A DNA stretch of 64,000 nucleotides from Ruegeria sediminis (GCF_005938215.1 NZ_VCPD01000001.1:62001-126000), one strand, 5' to 3'; positions 36,393 to 46,069 are shown, numbered from the stretch's first letter. Notes: generated from the sequence alone by a model not told the origin. Translations and numbers: made by a program.

Positions 36393-37025
36393 TCAGGGAT
36401 AGCTGATCCCACGGAACGGCGGGAAATCCGCATAGCGGGCCCGCCTGGCCTCAACCGGCTCCGAAGGCTCGGCCCCCGCGGCCAGCAGACGCCCCCGCGG
36501 CGCGATGTAGCTGTCGATGCGGCGCAGGGGCACCGGCCTCCAGACCAGGTTGAACGCGCAGAGCTTGGGGAAGAACCAGATCTCGAAATAGTCCAGGTGA
36601 TCGTGCAGCCACCATGCGAGGTCGCGCCAATCCCGCCCCTCGGCATAGCGGTCGGCGAACCACGGAATGACGACCGACGCCCCCGCGATCCGCGCCTCCC
36701 CCTCGCCCCGGTCCCAGATGTGACACTCCAGCGGATGATCGTTGCGGGCGCAGTTCAGCTTGTTCTCGTTCCCGAACCGGTTCAGCGACGGCGAGCGGTA
36801 TCCCGACCGCACCGCGACCCGGCCAAAGGTCTCTTCCAGCGGGTCCAGAAGCGTCCGGCAAAAGGCGCTGCCGGTTTCGATGGCCAGGTCCGGGTTTTCG
36901 GGAATGTTCTGCAATTCATGGAAATTCCCGATCTCCGAATAGAGGAAATCGCGCATGAAGAAATGGCGCGACAGGCGTACGCGGCCAAGCGCCTCGAGGC
37001 TCCACATGCTGCCCGGTCGGCGCAT
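36393..37025 (-). CDS. peptidase M15-like domain protein
   Basis: About 210 residues. RLSRHFFMRDFLYSE and ETFGRVAVRSGYRSPSLN resemble the peptidase M15 (D-Ala-D-Ala carboxypeptidase/YcbK) fold, followed by CHIWDR and WFADRYAEGRDWRDLAWWLH. The canonical His-x6-Asp zinc motif is not obvious, so hydrolase activity is doubtful. There is no signal peptide. The start is uncertain: ATG 37025 is used, ATG 37007 and a frame open to 37088 are alternatives. Converges on the DUF6151 gene. Confidence 0.65.
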   Translation of the reverse strand: MRRPGSMWSLEALGRVRLSRHFFMRDFLYSEIGNFHELQNIPENPDLAIETGSAFCRTLLDPLEETFGRVAVRSGYRSPSLNRFGNENKLNCARNDHPLECHIWDRGEGEARIAGASVVIPWFADRYAEGRDWRDLAWWLHDHLDYFEIWFFPKLCAFNLVWRPVPLRRIDSYIAPRGRLLAAGAEPSEPVEARRARYADFPPFRGISYP

Positions 37026-37104
37026 CACCCGTACCCGTTCCAGCGGAACTCGCCATCCGAACCTCGGGCGACTGCCCGTCCTGGACATGCGGCGCGCTGC
37101 TCCA

Positions 37105-38100
37105 TCACTCGATCCCCTGTTCCTTCAGCCAGGCCAGAATGCCCGAAACGGCCGCATCCGTCTGCCCGGGCGAATAGATGTCCCCGGCCACGACATGCGC
37201 GGACGGATCGTCCATAGGCCCCATCGTCACCAGCCGCACCGCCGCCGGCCCGCCCCATTCTTCCGCGACCCGATGCGTCCGGTCGGGCCGGACGACCTGA
37301 TCCTCCTCCGAGAACCAGAACAGGACCGGGACCCGAGCCTCCGAGAAATCCAGCCGCATCACCGCCCTGACCAGCGCCGACATCGGCACGATGGCCTCCC
37401 AGGGATACCGGGACGTCCAGTAGGTGTCCTTTGCCGGATCGGCGCCCGAAACATCCCGCTCGTCCCCCATGACCAGCGGCAGCCAGTACCTTGCGCCGGG
37501 CAGGGTCGGCAACCAGGCCCCGCGTGCATTGACGCCGAAATTGGGCGAGACAAGCACCACGGCCGCGACATTCTCGGCCAGATCCGGGTCCAGCGCCGCC
37601 GCAGCCGCCAGTGTGGCCCCGGTCGAGGTCGCGATCACCACCACCCGCTCGCCCACCGCGCGCGCGGCGGCCAGCCCCTCCGCCGTATCCCGCATCCAGC
37701 CCGACGCGGTGCCTTCGGCCATCGCCGCCCCGCCGCGCCCATGACCCTGCAGACGCGTGAAGACCAGGTTCGCGCCCAGCGCCTCGGCCACCCGGTCCGG
37801 CACGGGGCGGATCTCCTCGGAGGTGGCCGAAAACCCGTGCAGGTAAAGAACCGAATAGGGCGTTCTCTGCTCCTTCGCCCCCGGCTGCCAGATCACCCGC
37901 TTTTCGACGCCCGGCACGATGTCGTCGAACCGGGACTCGATGCTCTCGAAATAGACCTGCACGCCTTCGCCGAACCGCCGCGGCTCGAAAGTCGGGTTCA
38001 GATCCACCTCCTCATAGGGGCCGAACCACCACAGCAGCCCCGCGCCGATCACCAGGACAAGCAGGATCCGCCCGAGAACCCGGCCGAACGCGCGCATCAC
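37105..38100 (-). CDS. membrane-anchored alpha/beta hydrolase
   Basis: 331 residues. One N-terminal membrane helix (about 9-26, LGRILLVLVIGAGLLWWF) without a cleavage site anchors a hydrolase domain: VLYLHGFSATSEEI, nucleophile VVVIATSTGATLA, acid in FWFSEEDQVV and a late His near SAHVVAGD. The substrate is unknown, lipase/carboxylesterase-like. GTG 38100 overlaps the stop of the upstream hydrolase (GTGA), so the two hydrolases are a coupled pair; ATG at 38097 is the next codon. Confidence 0.8.
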   Translation of the reverse strand: MMRAFGRVLGRILLVLVIGAGLLWWFGPYEEVDLNPTFEPRRFGEGVQVYFESIESRFDDIVPGVEKRVIWQPGAKEQRTPYSVLYLHGFSATSEEIRPVPDRVAEALGANLVFTRLQGHGRGGAAMAEGTASGWMRDTAEGLAAARAVGERVVVIATSTGATLAAAAALDPDLAENVAAVVLVSPNFGVNARGAWLPTLPGARYWLPLVMGDERDVSGADPAKDTYWTSRYPWEAIVPMSALVRAVMRLDFSEARVPVLFWFSEEDQVVRPDRTHRVAEEWGGPAAVRLVTMGPMDDPSAHVVAGDIYSPGQTDAAVSGILAWLKEQGIE

Positions 38101-38846
38101 CGCGCGCCCATCACGTCCAGGATCGCCTCTTCGATCAATCCCAGGCAGGGCCCGTCCGAAAACCGGTGATCGGCATCCTTGACCAGCAACAGCCGCATGT
38201 CATCGCCCTGCGCGTGCTCCAGCAGACGCAGCGCAGTTTCAGTCGAAACCGCCGTGTCCGCCGTGCCCTGCAGGAACCGCACCGGAAAGGGCAGATCCAG
38301 CGGCTCGCGCAGAACCAGCCGCCGCCGCCCGTCCTCGATCATCCGCCTGGTGATCACATAGGGCTCCATGTAGTCCGAGGGCAGCTCCACATGGCCCACC
38401 GTCTCCAGCGCCGTCTTCTGTTCGTCGGTGAAGGACGCCCAATACCCGTCCTCAGTGAAATCCGGCGCCGCAGCGATTGTCACCATGCCCGCGATCCGCT
38501 CAGGCATGACCCGCGCCAGCAGCAGGGCCTGCCAGCCCCCCATCGAGGATCCCACCGGAATCAGGGGCCCCTCGGTCAGCGCGGCAACCGCCGCCACCGC
38601 ATCCTCGTGCCAGTCCCCGATGCAGCCGTCCTCGAACCGGCCCGAGCTTTCGCCATGCCCGGAATAGTCGAACCGCAGGCAGGACTGCCCGCGCGCCCGG
38701 CACCACGCCTCAAGATGCACCGCCTTGGTGCCCTCCATGTCCGATTTCAGCCCGCCGAGAAAGACGACGGTCGGCCCCGTCCCCCCGCTCTTGTGATAGG
38801 CCAGCCGCCGCCCCTGCGGCGTGTCCAGAAATTCCGTCGCTGCCAT
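38097..38846 (-). CDS. alpha/beta hydrolase (ABHD10-like)
   Basis: 249 residues. TVVFLGGLKSDMEGTKAVHL, CLRFDYSGHGESSGRF and the nucleophile elbow PVGSSMGGWQALL place it with ABHD10-type serine hydrolases (acyl-protein or acyl-glucuronide thio/esterases). The acid and His are in QGTADTAVS and VKDADHRFS. First gene of a two-hydrolase operon, divergent from thrS. Confidence 0.82.
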   Translation of the reverse strand: MAATEFLDTPQGRRLAYHKSGGTGPTVVFLGGLKSDMEGTKAVHLEAWCRARGQSCLRFDYSGHGESSGRFEDGCIGDWHEDAVAAVAALTEGPLIPVGSSMGGWQALLLARVMPERIAGMVTIAAAPDFTEDGYWASFTDEQKTALETVGHVELPSDYMEPYVITRRMIEDGRRRLVLREPLDLPFPVRFLQGTADTAVSTETALRLLEHAQGDDMRLLLVKDADHRFSDGPCLGLIEEAILDVMGAR

Positions 38847-39065
38847 GAAAACCCTCTAAGCCGTTTCCCCCATCATGCACGCCATGACTGCCACCGCAAC
38901 GACCCTTGGCCCTTCATCTTTTCTGCAAATACTCCGGGGTGCGCGAGGGGCGGCGCCCCTCGCTCCCGCCCTTGACACGCGCCCCCGCGCCTGCCAAACC
39001 GGCGCGACACCATAACCCGCAACCGGGCGTTCAGTGGGCGCCAAACCGACGAGGAGAGCCAGATC
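38847..39065. other. divergent intergenic region with repeat copy 2
   Basis: CTGCAAATACTCCGGGG (38924-38940) is immediately followed by a perfect hairpin, GCGAGGGGC (38943-38951) and GCCCCTCGC (38955-38963) with a three-base loop. Both flanking genes start here, so this is not a terminator for either. TTGACA at 38972 is a good -35, but no convincing -10 follows (CAAACC at 17 bases). Confidence 0.5.
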
Positions 39066-41024
39066 ATGGCCTTGGACTCACAGTCAGTCTCCCTAACCTT
39101 CCCCGATGGCAATTCCCGATCCTACGCGGCAGGCGTGACGCCCGCCGAGGTGGCTGCCGACATTTCGATCTCGCTGGCGAAAAAGGCCATCTCGGCCACG
39201 GTCAACGGCAAGCACTGGGATCTGCAATGGCCCATCGACACGGATGCCGAGATCGCCATCAACACCTTGAAGGACGAGGCGCAGGCCAACGAGCTGATCC
39301 GCCACGACTTCGCCCATGTCATGGCCCGCGCCGTGCAGGAGATCTGGCCCGCCACCAAGGTCACCATCGGCCCGGTCATCGAAAACGGCTGGTACTACGA
39401 TTTCGACCGCAGCGAACCGTTCACGCCCGAAGATCTCGGCCTCATCGAGAAGAAGATGAAAGAGATCATCAACAAGCGCGACCCGGTCACCACCGAGATC
39501 TGGGAGCGTGACCGCGCGATCGAGTTCTACAAGGCCAACAACGAGCCCTACAAGGTCGAGCTGATCGAGGCGATTCCGGGCGACGAACCGCTGCGGATGT
39601 ACTGGCACGGCCACTGGCAGGACCTGTGCCGCGGCCCGCACCTGCAGCACACCGGCCAGCTGCCGGGCGACGCCTTCAAGCTAATGAGCATTGCCGGCGC
39701 CTACTGGCGCGGCGACAGCTCGCGCCCGATGCTGCAGCGCATCTACGGCTGCGCCTTCCAGAACAAGGAAAAGCTCAAGGCGCACCTGCACATGCTGGAA
39801 GAGGCCGCCAAGCGCGACCACCGCAAGCTGGGCCGCGAGATGGACCTGTTCCACATGCAGGAAGAGGCGCCGGGCCAGATCTTCTGGCACCCCAACGGCT
39901 GGACCATCTACACCCAGCTGCAGGACTACATGCGCCGCCAGCAGCGCAAGGGCGGCTATGTCGAGGTCAACACCCCGCAGGTCGTCGACCGCAAGCTGTG
40001 GGAACGCTCGGGCCACTGGGACAAGTACCAGGAGCACATGTTCATAGTCGAGGTCGACGAGGAGCACGCGCGCGAGAAATCGGTCAACGCGCTGAAACCG
40101 ATGAACTGCCCCTGCCATGTCGAGATCTTCAAGCAGGGCCTGAAATCCTACCGCGACCTGCCGCTGCGCATGGCCGAATTCGGCTCGTGCAACCGCTACG
40201 AACCCTCGGGGGCGCTGCACGGCATCATGCGCGTGCGCGGCTTCACCCAGGACGACGCGCATATCTTCGCGACCGAAGAGCAGATCGAAAGCGAAACCGC
40301 CGAGTTCATCCGCTTCCTCAGCGTGATCTACAAGGATCTGGGCTTCGAGAAGTTCACCGTGAAATTCTCCGACCGGCCCGAAACCCGCGCCGGCTCGGAC
40401 GAGGTCTGGGACAAGGCCGAGGCGGCGCTGCTGGCCGCCACCCGCGCCGCCGGGACCGAGCCCGAGCTGAACCCGGGCGAAGGCGCCTTCTACGGCCCGA
40501 AACTGGAATTCGTGCTGACCGACGCGATCGGCCGCGACTGGCAATGCGGCACCTTCCAGGTGGACTTCGTGCTGCCGGAACGGCTCGACGCCACCTATGT
40601 CGGGGCCGACGGTGCCAAGCACCGCCCGGTCATGCTGCACCGCGCGACGCTGGGCTCGTTCGAACGCTTCATCGGCATCCTGATCGAGGAACACGCCGGC
40701 AAGCTGCCTTTCTGGCTGGCCCCGCGCCAGGTCGTGGTCGCTTCGATCACCTCGGACGCCGATGACTATGTCCGCGAGGTTGTCGCCGAACTGACAAGGG
40801 CGGGCGTGCGCGCCGAAGCCGACATCCGCAACGAAAAGATCAACTACAAGGTCCGCGAGCATTCGGTCGGCAAAGTGCCGGTCATCCTCGCCGTCGGCCA
40901 CCGCGAGGTCGAGGAACGCACGGTCAGCGTCCGCCGCCTGGGCGAAAAGCAGACCAGCGTCCAGTCGCTTGCCGATGTAACAAAAGAACTGGCCAAGGCC
41001 GCCACGCCGCCGGACCTGCTGTAA
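39066..41024 (+). CDS. thrS: threonine--tRNA ligase
   Basis: 652 residues, standard architecture: TGS domain (1-62), second additional/editing domain with [16 protein letters not shown] and the catalytic core with class II motifs ([12 protein letters not shown] zinc/motif 2 region, [20 protein letters not shown], motif 3 [20 protein letters not shown]), then the anticodon-binding domain. It charges tRNA-Thr and edits mis-charged Ser. Begins ATG 39066 after a weak GGAGAG. A strong hairpin terminates it. Confidence 0.97.
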   Translation: MALDSQSVSLTFPDGNSRSYAAGVTPAEVAADISISLAKKAISATVNGKHWDLQWPIDTDAEIAINTLKDEAQANELIRHDFAHVMARAVQEIWPATKVTIGPVIENGWYYDFDRSEPFTPEDLGLIEKKMKEIINKRDPVTTEIWERDRAIEFYKANNEPYKVELIEAIPGDEPLRMYWHGHWQDLCRGPHLQHTGQLPGDAFKLMSIAGAYWRGDSSRPMLQRIYGCAFQNKEKLKAHLHMLEEAAKRDHRKLGREMDLFHMQEEAPGQIFWHPNGWTIYTQLQDYMRRQQRKGGYVEVNTPQVVDRKLWERSGHWDKYQEHMFIVEVDEEHAREKSVNALKPMNCPCHVEIFKQGLKSYRDLPLRMAEFGSCNRYEPSGALHGIMRVRGFTQDDAHIFATEEQIESETAEFIRFLSVIYKDLGFEKFTVKFSDRPETRAGSDEVWDKAEAALLAATRAAGTEPELNPGEGAFYGPKLEFVLTDAIGRDWQCGTFQVDFVLPERLDATYVGADGAKHRPVMLHRATLGSFERFIGILIEEHAGKLPFWLAPRQVVVASITSDADDYVREVVAELTRAGVRAEADIRNEKINYKVREHSVGKVPVILAVGHREVEERTVSVRRLGEKQTSVQSLADVTKELAKAATPPDLL

Positions 41025-41044
41025 CATTCGGCGGGAAATCGCGG

Positions 41045-41077
41045 GCAATCCGGCCCCACGCAAAGGGGCCGGATTGC
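41045..41077 (+). terminator. strong hairpin downstream of thrS
   Basis: GCAATCCGGCCCC (41045-41057), seven-base loop, GGGGCCGGATTGC (41065-41077): 13 perfect pairs. The U-rich stretch is delayed (TTTCAATTTT from about 41084). It separates thrS from the bufferin operon. Confidence 0.8.
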
Positions 41078-41245
41078 TGCACATTTCAATTTTAACTTCA
41101 AAACCAGCATGTTAATCTGTCTGTCGGGATGACATTCCCTGACGGGCTTGTGAGACACGTGCTCGTGAATTCAACTGAACAGCCCCAATCGTTACCTTGT
41201 CCCTGTCACAAGCAGACATACGCAGTCACCAAGAGGATTACCGAG

Positions 41246-41548
41246 ATGTCGAACACCGCAAAAACCCTGGTCATCGCAAGCGCAGTCGCGGCAGCGATCG
41301 CCGGAACCGCCACCACCGCCAGCGCACAAGCCAAGGAAAAGTGCTATGGCGTCGCGCTGGCCGGCCAGAACGACTGCGCCGCCGGCCCCGGCACCACCTG
41401 CGCCGGAACGTCGACCGTGGACTATCAGGGCAACGCGTGGACGCTGGTTGACGCCGGCACCTGCGCGGATATCGAACTGCCGGCGCAGGCCGACGGATCG
41501 CCCCGCAAGGGTTCGCTCGAGGCGCTGGAACGCGACCTGCCGGCATAA
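41246..41548 (+). CDS. bufA1: bufferin-type RiPP precursor (DUF2282, BufA1)
   Basis: 100 residues from ATG 41246. A signal peptide (hydrophobic [14 protein letters not shown], cut after TASA near residue 27) is followed by a mature part with four Cys at 33, 44, 52 and 73 in the DUF2282 pattern [36 protein letters not shown]. Known bufferins are periplasmic copper-binding peptides whose two central Cys are converted to heterocycles by the DUF692 enzyme encoded next door. AAGAGG at 41231 serves as ribosome site. The frame is open to 41129, but the signal peptide fixes the start. Confidence 0.9.
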   Translation: MSNTAKTLVIASAVAAAIAGTATTASAQAKEKCYGVALAGQNDCAAGPGTTCAGTSTVDYQGNAWTLVDAGTCADIELPAQADGSPRKGSLEALERDLPA

Positions 41549-41610
41549 TCCAGGAAGAATGACGGGGGGCGGTTTTCCGCCCCCGGTCCGTCACTTGGGG
41601 AGGAAGGCTG

Positions 41611-42468
41611 ATGTTGGACAGCGCACTCGGGTCGAACCGCCTGCCGGCAGCGCCGGGCGTCGGCTACAAGCCCCAGCATTTTTCCCAGATCCTGGCCGAG
41701 GCGGCACCGGTCGCCTGGCTGGAAATCCATGCCGAGAACTACATGGGCGACGGCGGGCGGCCGCTGGCGCAGCTGCGCCACCTGTCCGAGCGTTTCCCGA
41801 TCTCGGTTCATGGCGTGGGACTGTCCATCGGCGGCGAGGATCCGCTTGACGCGGATCACCTTGCGCGGCTCAAGCACCTCGTGGGCTGGCTCGATCCGGC
41901 AAGCTTTTCCGAGCACCTCGCCTGGTCCACCCATGACAGCCATTTCCTGAACGACCTGCTGCCCCTGCCCTATACCGACGCCACGCTTTCGCGCATCTGC
42001 GATCACATCGACCAGGTGCAGGACGTGGTCGGCCGCCGGATGCTGCTGGAAAACCCGTCCAGCTACCTGGCCTTTGACGAAAGCACCTGGTCCGAACCCG
42101 ATTTCCTGCGCGAAGTCTCGCGGCGCACCGGTTGCGGATTGCTGCTGGACGTGAACAACGTCTTCGTCTCCGCCACCAATCTCGATTTCTCGCCGCAAGG
42201 GTACATCGACGCCTTTCCGCTTGAAAACGTCGCAGAGATCCATCTGGGCGGGCATGACGAGGACGAGGATGACCACGGCCACCCGCTGCTGATCGACAGC
42301 CACGGGCGCGAGGTCGTCGATCCCGTCTGGGCCCTGCTCGACCACGTGCTGGAACGGTCCGGGCCGAAACCCGTCCTGATCGAATGGGACACCGACGTGC
42401 CGGACTGGCCGGTCCTGCGCGCCGAGGCCGTCCGCGCGCAGGCAGCGTTGGAGCGTATCCCCGCATGA
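41611..42468 (+). CDS. bufB: multinuclear non-heme iron oxidative enzyme (DUF692, BufB)
   Basis: 285 residues, TIM-barrel DUF692. Metal-ligand motifs seen are [12 protein letters not shown] (His40, Glu42), [47 protein letters not shown] and VLIEWD, so the iron site looks complete. MNIO enzymes install heterocycles on cysteines of RiPP precursors; the adjacent bufA1 is the expected substrate. A good ribosome site (GGGGAGGAAGG) precedes ATG 41611. Its stop overlaps the bufC ATG (ATGA). Confidence 0.93.
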   Translation: MLDSALGSNRLPAAPGVGYKPQHFSQILAEAAPVAWLEIHAENYMGDGGRPLAQLRHLSERFPISVHGVGLSIGGEDPLDADHLARLKHLVGWLDPASFSEHLAWSTHDSHFLNDLLPLPYTDATLSRICDHIDQVQDVVGRRMLLENPSSYLAFDESTWSEPDFLREVSRRTGCGLLLDVNNVFVSATNLDFSPQGYIDAFPLENVAEIHLGGHDEDEDDHGHPLLIDSHGREVVDPVWALLDHVLERSGPKPVLIEWDTDVPDWPVLRAEAVRAQAALERIPA

Positions 42469-43226
42469 CCGAATCACAAGCCACATTCCACGATGCGCTG
42501 CTGGACGCAGCGCAGCCTGTTCCGCTCGGGCTCAGCGACGCGCAGGCCCGCCCCGCGGGCCGCCGGTTCAGCGTCTACCGCAACAACGTCGCGGTGTCCC
42601 TGACCGAGGCGATGCACGAGGCGTTTCCGGTGATCGCCAAACTGCTCGGCAAACAGAACATGGACGGGCTGGCCGGCCTGTTCCTGCGCCGCCATCCCCC
42701 ATCATCGCCGCTGATGATGCATTACGGCGAGGCGTTCCCCGATTTCCTCGCCGGGATGGAACAGCTGTCCCATCTCGGCTACCTGCCGGACGTCGCGCGG
42801 CTGGAACTGGCGCTGCGCCGGTCCTACCACGCCGCCGACAGCACTCCGATCGGGCCCGAGGCGCTGGCGCTGTCCCCGGACGACCTGCCGCGCGCTCAAC
42901 TGGCCTTTGCCCCGGCGATCGGGCTGTTGCGCTCTCCCTGGCCGATCCACGCCATCTGGCGCTTCAACACCCAGGACGGCGCGCCGAAACCGCAAGCCGG
43001 CGCCCAGGACATCCTGATCACCCGCGCCGAATTCGACCCGGTTCCGCACCTGCTGCCCAAAGGCGGCGCGGAATGGATCCAGGCCGTGCAGGCCGGACAG
43101 ACCCTGGGCGACGCCCATGAAACCGCCCTCGCCGCAGCTGACGGCTTCGATCTGGGCGCGCTGCTGGCCCTGCTGCTGCAGGAAAACGCCATAACCTCCG
43201 TGAATATCGAAAGGCTGGAAACATGA
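42465..43226 (+). CDS. bufC: DUF2063 MNIO partner protein (BufC)
   Basis: 253 residues. The N-terminal DUF2063 domain has [20 protein letters not shown] and [40 protein letters not shown]; the C-terminal half is a substrate-recognition region. DUF2063 proteins form the complex that delivers the leader/precursor to the DUF692 enzyme. Coupled at both ends by ATGA overlaps (42465 and 43223). Confidence 0.9.
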   Translation: MTESQATFHDALLDAAQPVPLGLSDAQARPAGRRFSVYRNNVAVSLTEAMHEAFPVIAKLLGKQNMDGLAGLFLRRHPPSSPLMMHYGEAFPDFLAGMEQLSHLGYLPDVARLELALRRSYHAADSTPIGPEALALSPDDLPRAQLAFAPAIGLLRSPWPIHAIWRFNTQDGAPKPQAGAQDILITRAEFDPVPHLLPKGGAEWIQAVQAGQTLGDAHETALAAADGFDLGALLALLLQENAITSVNIERLET

Positions 43227-43741
43227 CCGCTCTGATTGCCCTTCACAACAGTGTCTTTGAAAAGATCGACCGTTCATCGGACATTCTGACACCGACATTG
43301 GCGCGGGTCGTCTTTGCGGCGGTGCTGCTGTTCTACTACTGGAACTCGGCGATGCTGAAGATCGACGGGTCCATCTTTTCGCCCTCCGCCGGGGCCTTCG
43401 GCCAGATCTTTCCAAAGGCGGCCGAGGCGGTTCTCTACGACGTTTCGCAGATGACCATCTTTCAGCGCGTCGTGATCTTCTTCGGCACCGTTGCCGAGTT
43501 CGCGCTGCCGGTCCTGATCGTCGTCGGCCTGCTTACCCGTCTTTCCGCCATCGCCATGATCTTCTTCATCTGGGTCCAGACGGTCGTGGACGTGACCGGG
43601 CACGGCGTGGCGCTGGGGGGCCTGTTCGACAACACCATTACGCTGATGGATCAGCGCGTGATGTGGTCCTTCCTGCTCCTGGTTCTCGTCATCAAGGGCG
43701 CCGGCCCCATATCGATCGACCGGCTCCTGCGTCTTCCCTGA
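43223..43741 (+). CDS. DoxX-family membrane protein of the bufferin operon
   Basis: 172 residues with four membrane helices (about 27-43, 85-103, 107-126, 147-165). LPVLIVVGLLTRLSAIAMI is the DoxX/DoxD signature. DoxX proteins are common as the fourth gene of bufA-bufB-bufC operons, where they may recycle electrons or assist the oxidative step; the exact role is not established. ATG 43223 overlaps the bufC stop. Confidence 0.85.
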   Translation: MTALIALHNSVFEKIDRSSDILTPTLARVVFAAVLLFYYWNSAMLKIDGSIFSPSAGAFGQIFPKAAEAVLYDVSQMTIFQRVVIFFGTVAEFALPVLIVVGLLTRLSAIAMIFFIWVQTVVDVTGHGVALGGLFDNTITLMDQRVMWSFLLLVLVIKGAGPISIDRLLRLP

Positions 43742-43743
43742 GA

Positions 43744-44115
43744 TCAGAAATGCGCCCTGGGCTCGTCCGGCTTACCGGCGGCGAGCCCAAGCAGCCCGCC
43801 GGTTGCGGCAAAGGCGATCGGGAACATCGTGAACACGTTGAATCCGAACGCATAATACATTCCGGCCGCCGACGCGATCAGCATTGCCCCGCCCCACAAC
43901 GCCCGCGCATGGGAAATCGCGCCGCCCGCGATCGCCAGCATCGGCGCCAACACCGACATCAACTGGATCAGATCCTCGTTGGCGACCTGTTCGGCCAGTC
44001 CCTTGATCTCGCCGTAGCGGCTGATGAACTCGACATAGCCGTAGCCGAAAAAACCCACGATCATGCCGATCAGGCCGGCGATCACACCAAGCACCATGGC
44101 GGCGTTGCGCATCAT
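43744..44115 (-). CDS. small membrane protein of unknown function
   Basis: 123 residues. Four hydrophobic segments: about 6-27 (MVLGVIAGLIGMIVGFFGYG), 51-66, 71-87 and 91-112. The family is not recognised with certainty. It lies two bases from the end of the bufferin operon on the opposite strand, so it is not part of it. Two possible ATGs at the start (MMRNAAM). Confidence 0.7.
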   Translation of the reverse strand: MMRNAAMVLGVIAGLIGMIVGFFGYGYVEFISRYGEIKGLAEQVANEDLIQLMSVLAPMLAIAGGAISHARALWGGAMLIASAAGMYYAFGFNVFTMFPIAFAATGGLLGLAAGKPDEPRAHF

Positions 44116-44156
44116 TCTTCTCCGTTTGCCTGCAGACGCAGATAGTCACCCGTTCA

Positions 44157-44471
44157 TCAAACGCCAAGGGCGGCGCGGGTTTCGGCCGTCCACCCCAGGT
44201 AGAGTTCCCCGTCCTTTTCGATCAGGGGCCGTTTCATCAGCGCCGGATGTTCGGCCAGCAATTCCATCGGCGGCCGCGCCCGGTCGCCGGGCTCCAATCC
44301 ACGCCAGGTTGTCGACCGGGTATTGAGCAAGGCATCGCCGAACCGGGCGAATGCCCGCGCCAGCACCTCCTCCGGAACGCCCTCCGCGCGGACTTCGACC
44401 AGTTGCGCCTCGGGAAGCGATTTCAATGCCTTGCGGCAGGTGTCGCAGGTCTTCAGGCCGAACAACCGCAT
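44157..44471 (-). CDS. ArsC/Spx (YffB-like) family protein
   Basis: 104 residues from ATG 44471. The thioredoxin-like start RLFGLKTCDTCRKALKSL keeps a CxxC pair, then GDALLNTRSTTWRGL and HPALMKRPLIEKDGELYLGW. This is the ArsC-like reductase fold, Spx/YffB branch, probably glutathione-dependent. No ars genes are nearby, so an arsenate role is unlikely. The frame opens to 44507. Confidence 0.83.
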   Translation of the reverse strand: MRLFGLKTCDTCRKALKSLPEAQLVEVRAEGVPEEVLARAFARFGDALLNTRSTTWRGLEPGDRARPPMELLAEHPALMKRPLIEKDGELYLGWTAETRAALGV

Positions 44472-44685
44472 GATTTCTCCTCTTTTTGGCGCTGATTGTG
44501 CAGGCAATGGCCGCCATCACCGCGCGTACTTCTTGATTTTTTACTTCACCGTGTAATGGTGAGAAAGACGAATCCAGTCGCCCAAGCCGGATTGCCCCTT
44601 GCATTGCGGGAACTTGGGTGCGGGCTCGTCATTCGCTACCCCATCGATTTTTGGGGCAACGTTTAAGTAGAAGGAGACACGGGAA

Positions 44686-44892
44686 ATGCCAACCGGCACC
44701 GTGAAGTGGTTTAATACAACCAAAGGCTATGGTTTTATTGCGCCCGACGAAGGGGGCAAGGATGTGTTTGTTCATATCTCGGCCGTGGAACGATCCGGCC
44801 TGACCGGGCTCGCAGACAACCAGAAAGTCTCGTACGAGCTTCAGGACGGACGTGACGGCCGGCAAATGGCCTCTGATTTGAAACCATTGTAA
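44686..44892 (+). CDS. cold shock-domain protein
   Basis: 68 residues. The OB-fold RNA-binding motifs TVKWFNTTKGYGFIAPD (RNP1) and KDVFVHISAVERSG (RNP2) are intact. It is a nucleic-acid chaperone of the CspA family. AGAAGGAGA precedes the ATG. A long upstream gap (44472-44685) leaves room for a structured leader typical of csp genes, but I cannot assign a promoter with confidence. A hairpin follows at 44931. Confidence 0.95.
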   Translation: MPTGTVKWFNTTKGYGFIAPDEGGKDVFVHISAVERSGLTGLADNQKVSYELQDGRDGRQMASDLKPL

Positions 44893-44930
44893 CGACCTCC
44901 GCGCCCAGCGACGGAAGTAAAGATCCAAGT

Positions 44931-44953
44931 CAGCGGCCAATTTCTGGCCGCTG
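44931..44953 (+). terminator. hairpin downstream of the cold shock gene
   Basis: CAGCGGCCA (44931-44939), loop ATTTC, TGGCCGCTG (44945-44953): nine perfect pairs about 40 bases after the stop, with only a weak T-rich stretch (TGTTTGG) later. Confidence 0.6.
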
Positions 44954-45123
44954 GCTGCCTGTTTGGATAGTCACGCAAGACCATTCGGGGCTGCCTGCGG
45001 CTTGGGCCCCGAAGCAGTCGTGCTGTCCCATCACCCGCAACGCTCAATGGCAAACCGCGCCAAGGCAGGATGGCCGAGGCCAGGTCCTGCTCAATGATTT
45101 ACCGCAGCGTTTTCGTTGCCGGA

Positions 45124-46035
45124 TCAGCCCTCGCGGATGATCGCCTCGAACTCGCGCCATTCCCGGGCCGAAAGTCCGGAATTTTCCTGGGTGACGTTGT
45201 CGCCTTTCAGCATCCGGCGCAGGCAGTCGACCATCTGCGCCGACAGGTTCACGGCGCCCAGGCGGTAATCCTCGAAAGCCTTGTAGGCGAACGGTACCCA
45301 GTCGGCCACGATTTCGCAGATCGCCTCGGCATAGACGCGGATCTCGTATTGCGCATGGGCATCGGCGCGCAGCCGCAGGAAGTGGAACAGGTTGTGCAGG
45401 TCCACCTTCCAGTACCATTGCGTATAGACATTCGCCGGCAGGTTCATGCGCGCCAGTTCCCGCGCCAGTCCCTGCTGGCCGTCCTGGCTGATCATCGCCT
45501 CGTAATTGTCATAGCACCGGGCGCTGTCGGCCTTGAGGATCTCAAGCACCTGCGCGGCTTCCGCGCCCTGCAGGGCCGAGCCGCGGCCCTGGTTGTTGAC
45601 CTCGGACTGGGCCGCGACATGTTCCGGCGCCGGGATGTAGAACTCGCGGTCCAGAATCGAGTACCGGGCCGAGTATTCGTTCACGTTCGCCGTGCGGTGG
45701 CGGATCCACTGGCGGGCCACGAAAACCGGCAGTTTCACGTGCAGCTTGACCTCGCACATCTCGAACGGGGTCGAGTGCCAGTGGCGCATCAGATAGCGGA
45801 TCAGCCCTTCGTCGTTCTGCACCGATTTGGTGCCCTTGCCGTACGAGACCCTCGCCGCCTGGCAGATCGCCGCATCGTCGCCCATGTAGTCGATCACCCG
45901 GACGAATCCGTGATCCAGTACCGGATGCGCGGTATAGAGATGCTCTTCCATTCCCGGCGCAACCACGCGGCGCGTCACCTGCGACTGCGCGCGCTGCTCT
46001 TCGATCTCGGCCAGTTGCTCGGGAGAAAGCGGCAT
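45124..46035 (-). CDS. thyX: FAD-dependent thymidylate synthase
   Basis: 303 residues. The ThyX motif [15 protein letters not shown] (RHR-x7-S) is present, with [20 protein letters not shown] before it and [20 protein letters not shown] later. It makes dTMP from dUMP using methylene-THF and NADPH. ATG 46035 gives the family N-terminus [15 protein letters not shown]; the open frame to 46275 crosses the promoter. Confidence 0.96.
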   Translation of the reverse strand: MPLSPEQLAEIEEQRAQSQVTRRVVAPGMEEHLYTAHPVLDHGFVRVIDYMGDDAAICQAARVSYGKGTKSVQNDEGLIRYLMRHWHSTPFEMCEVKLHVKLPVFVARQWIRHRTANVNEYSARYSILDREFYIPAPEHVAAQSEVNNQGRGSALQGAEAAQVLEILKADSARCYDNYEAMISQDGQQGLARELARMNLPANVYTQWYWKVDLHNLFHFLRLRADAHAQYEIRVYAEAICEIVADWVPFAYKAFEDYRLGAVNLSAQMVDCLRRMLKGDNVTQENSGLSAREWREFEAIIREG

Positions 46036-46069
46036 GTCGGTGTCCTTTCCTGAAATGAGTCGCCCACCT

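Noticed and set aside
44157..44471. Arsenate resistance
   Set aside because: The ArsC-fold gene lacks arsB/acr3/arsR neighbours and looks like the YffB/Spx branch.
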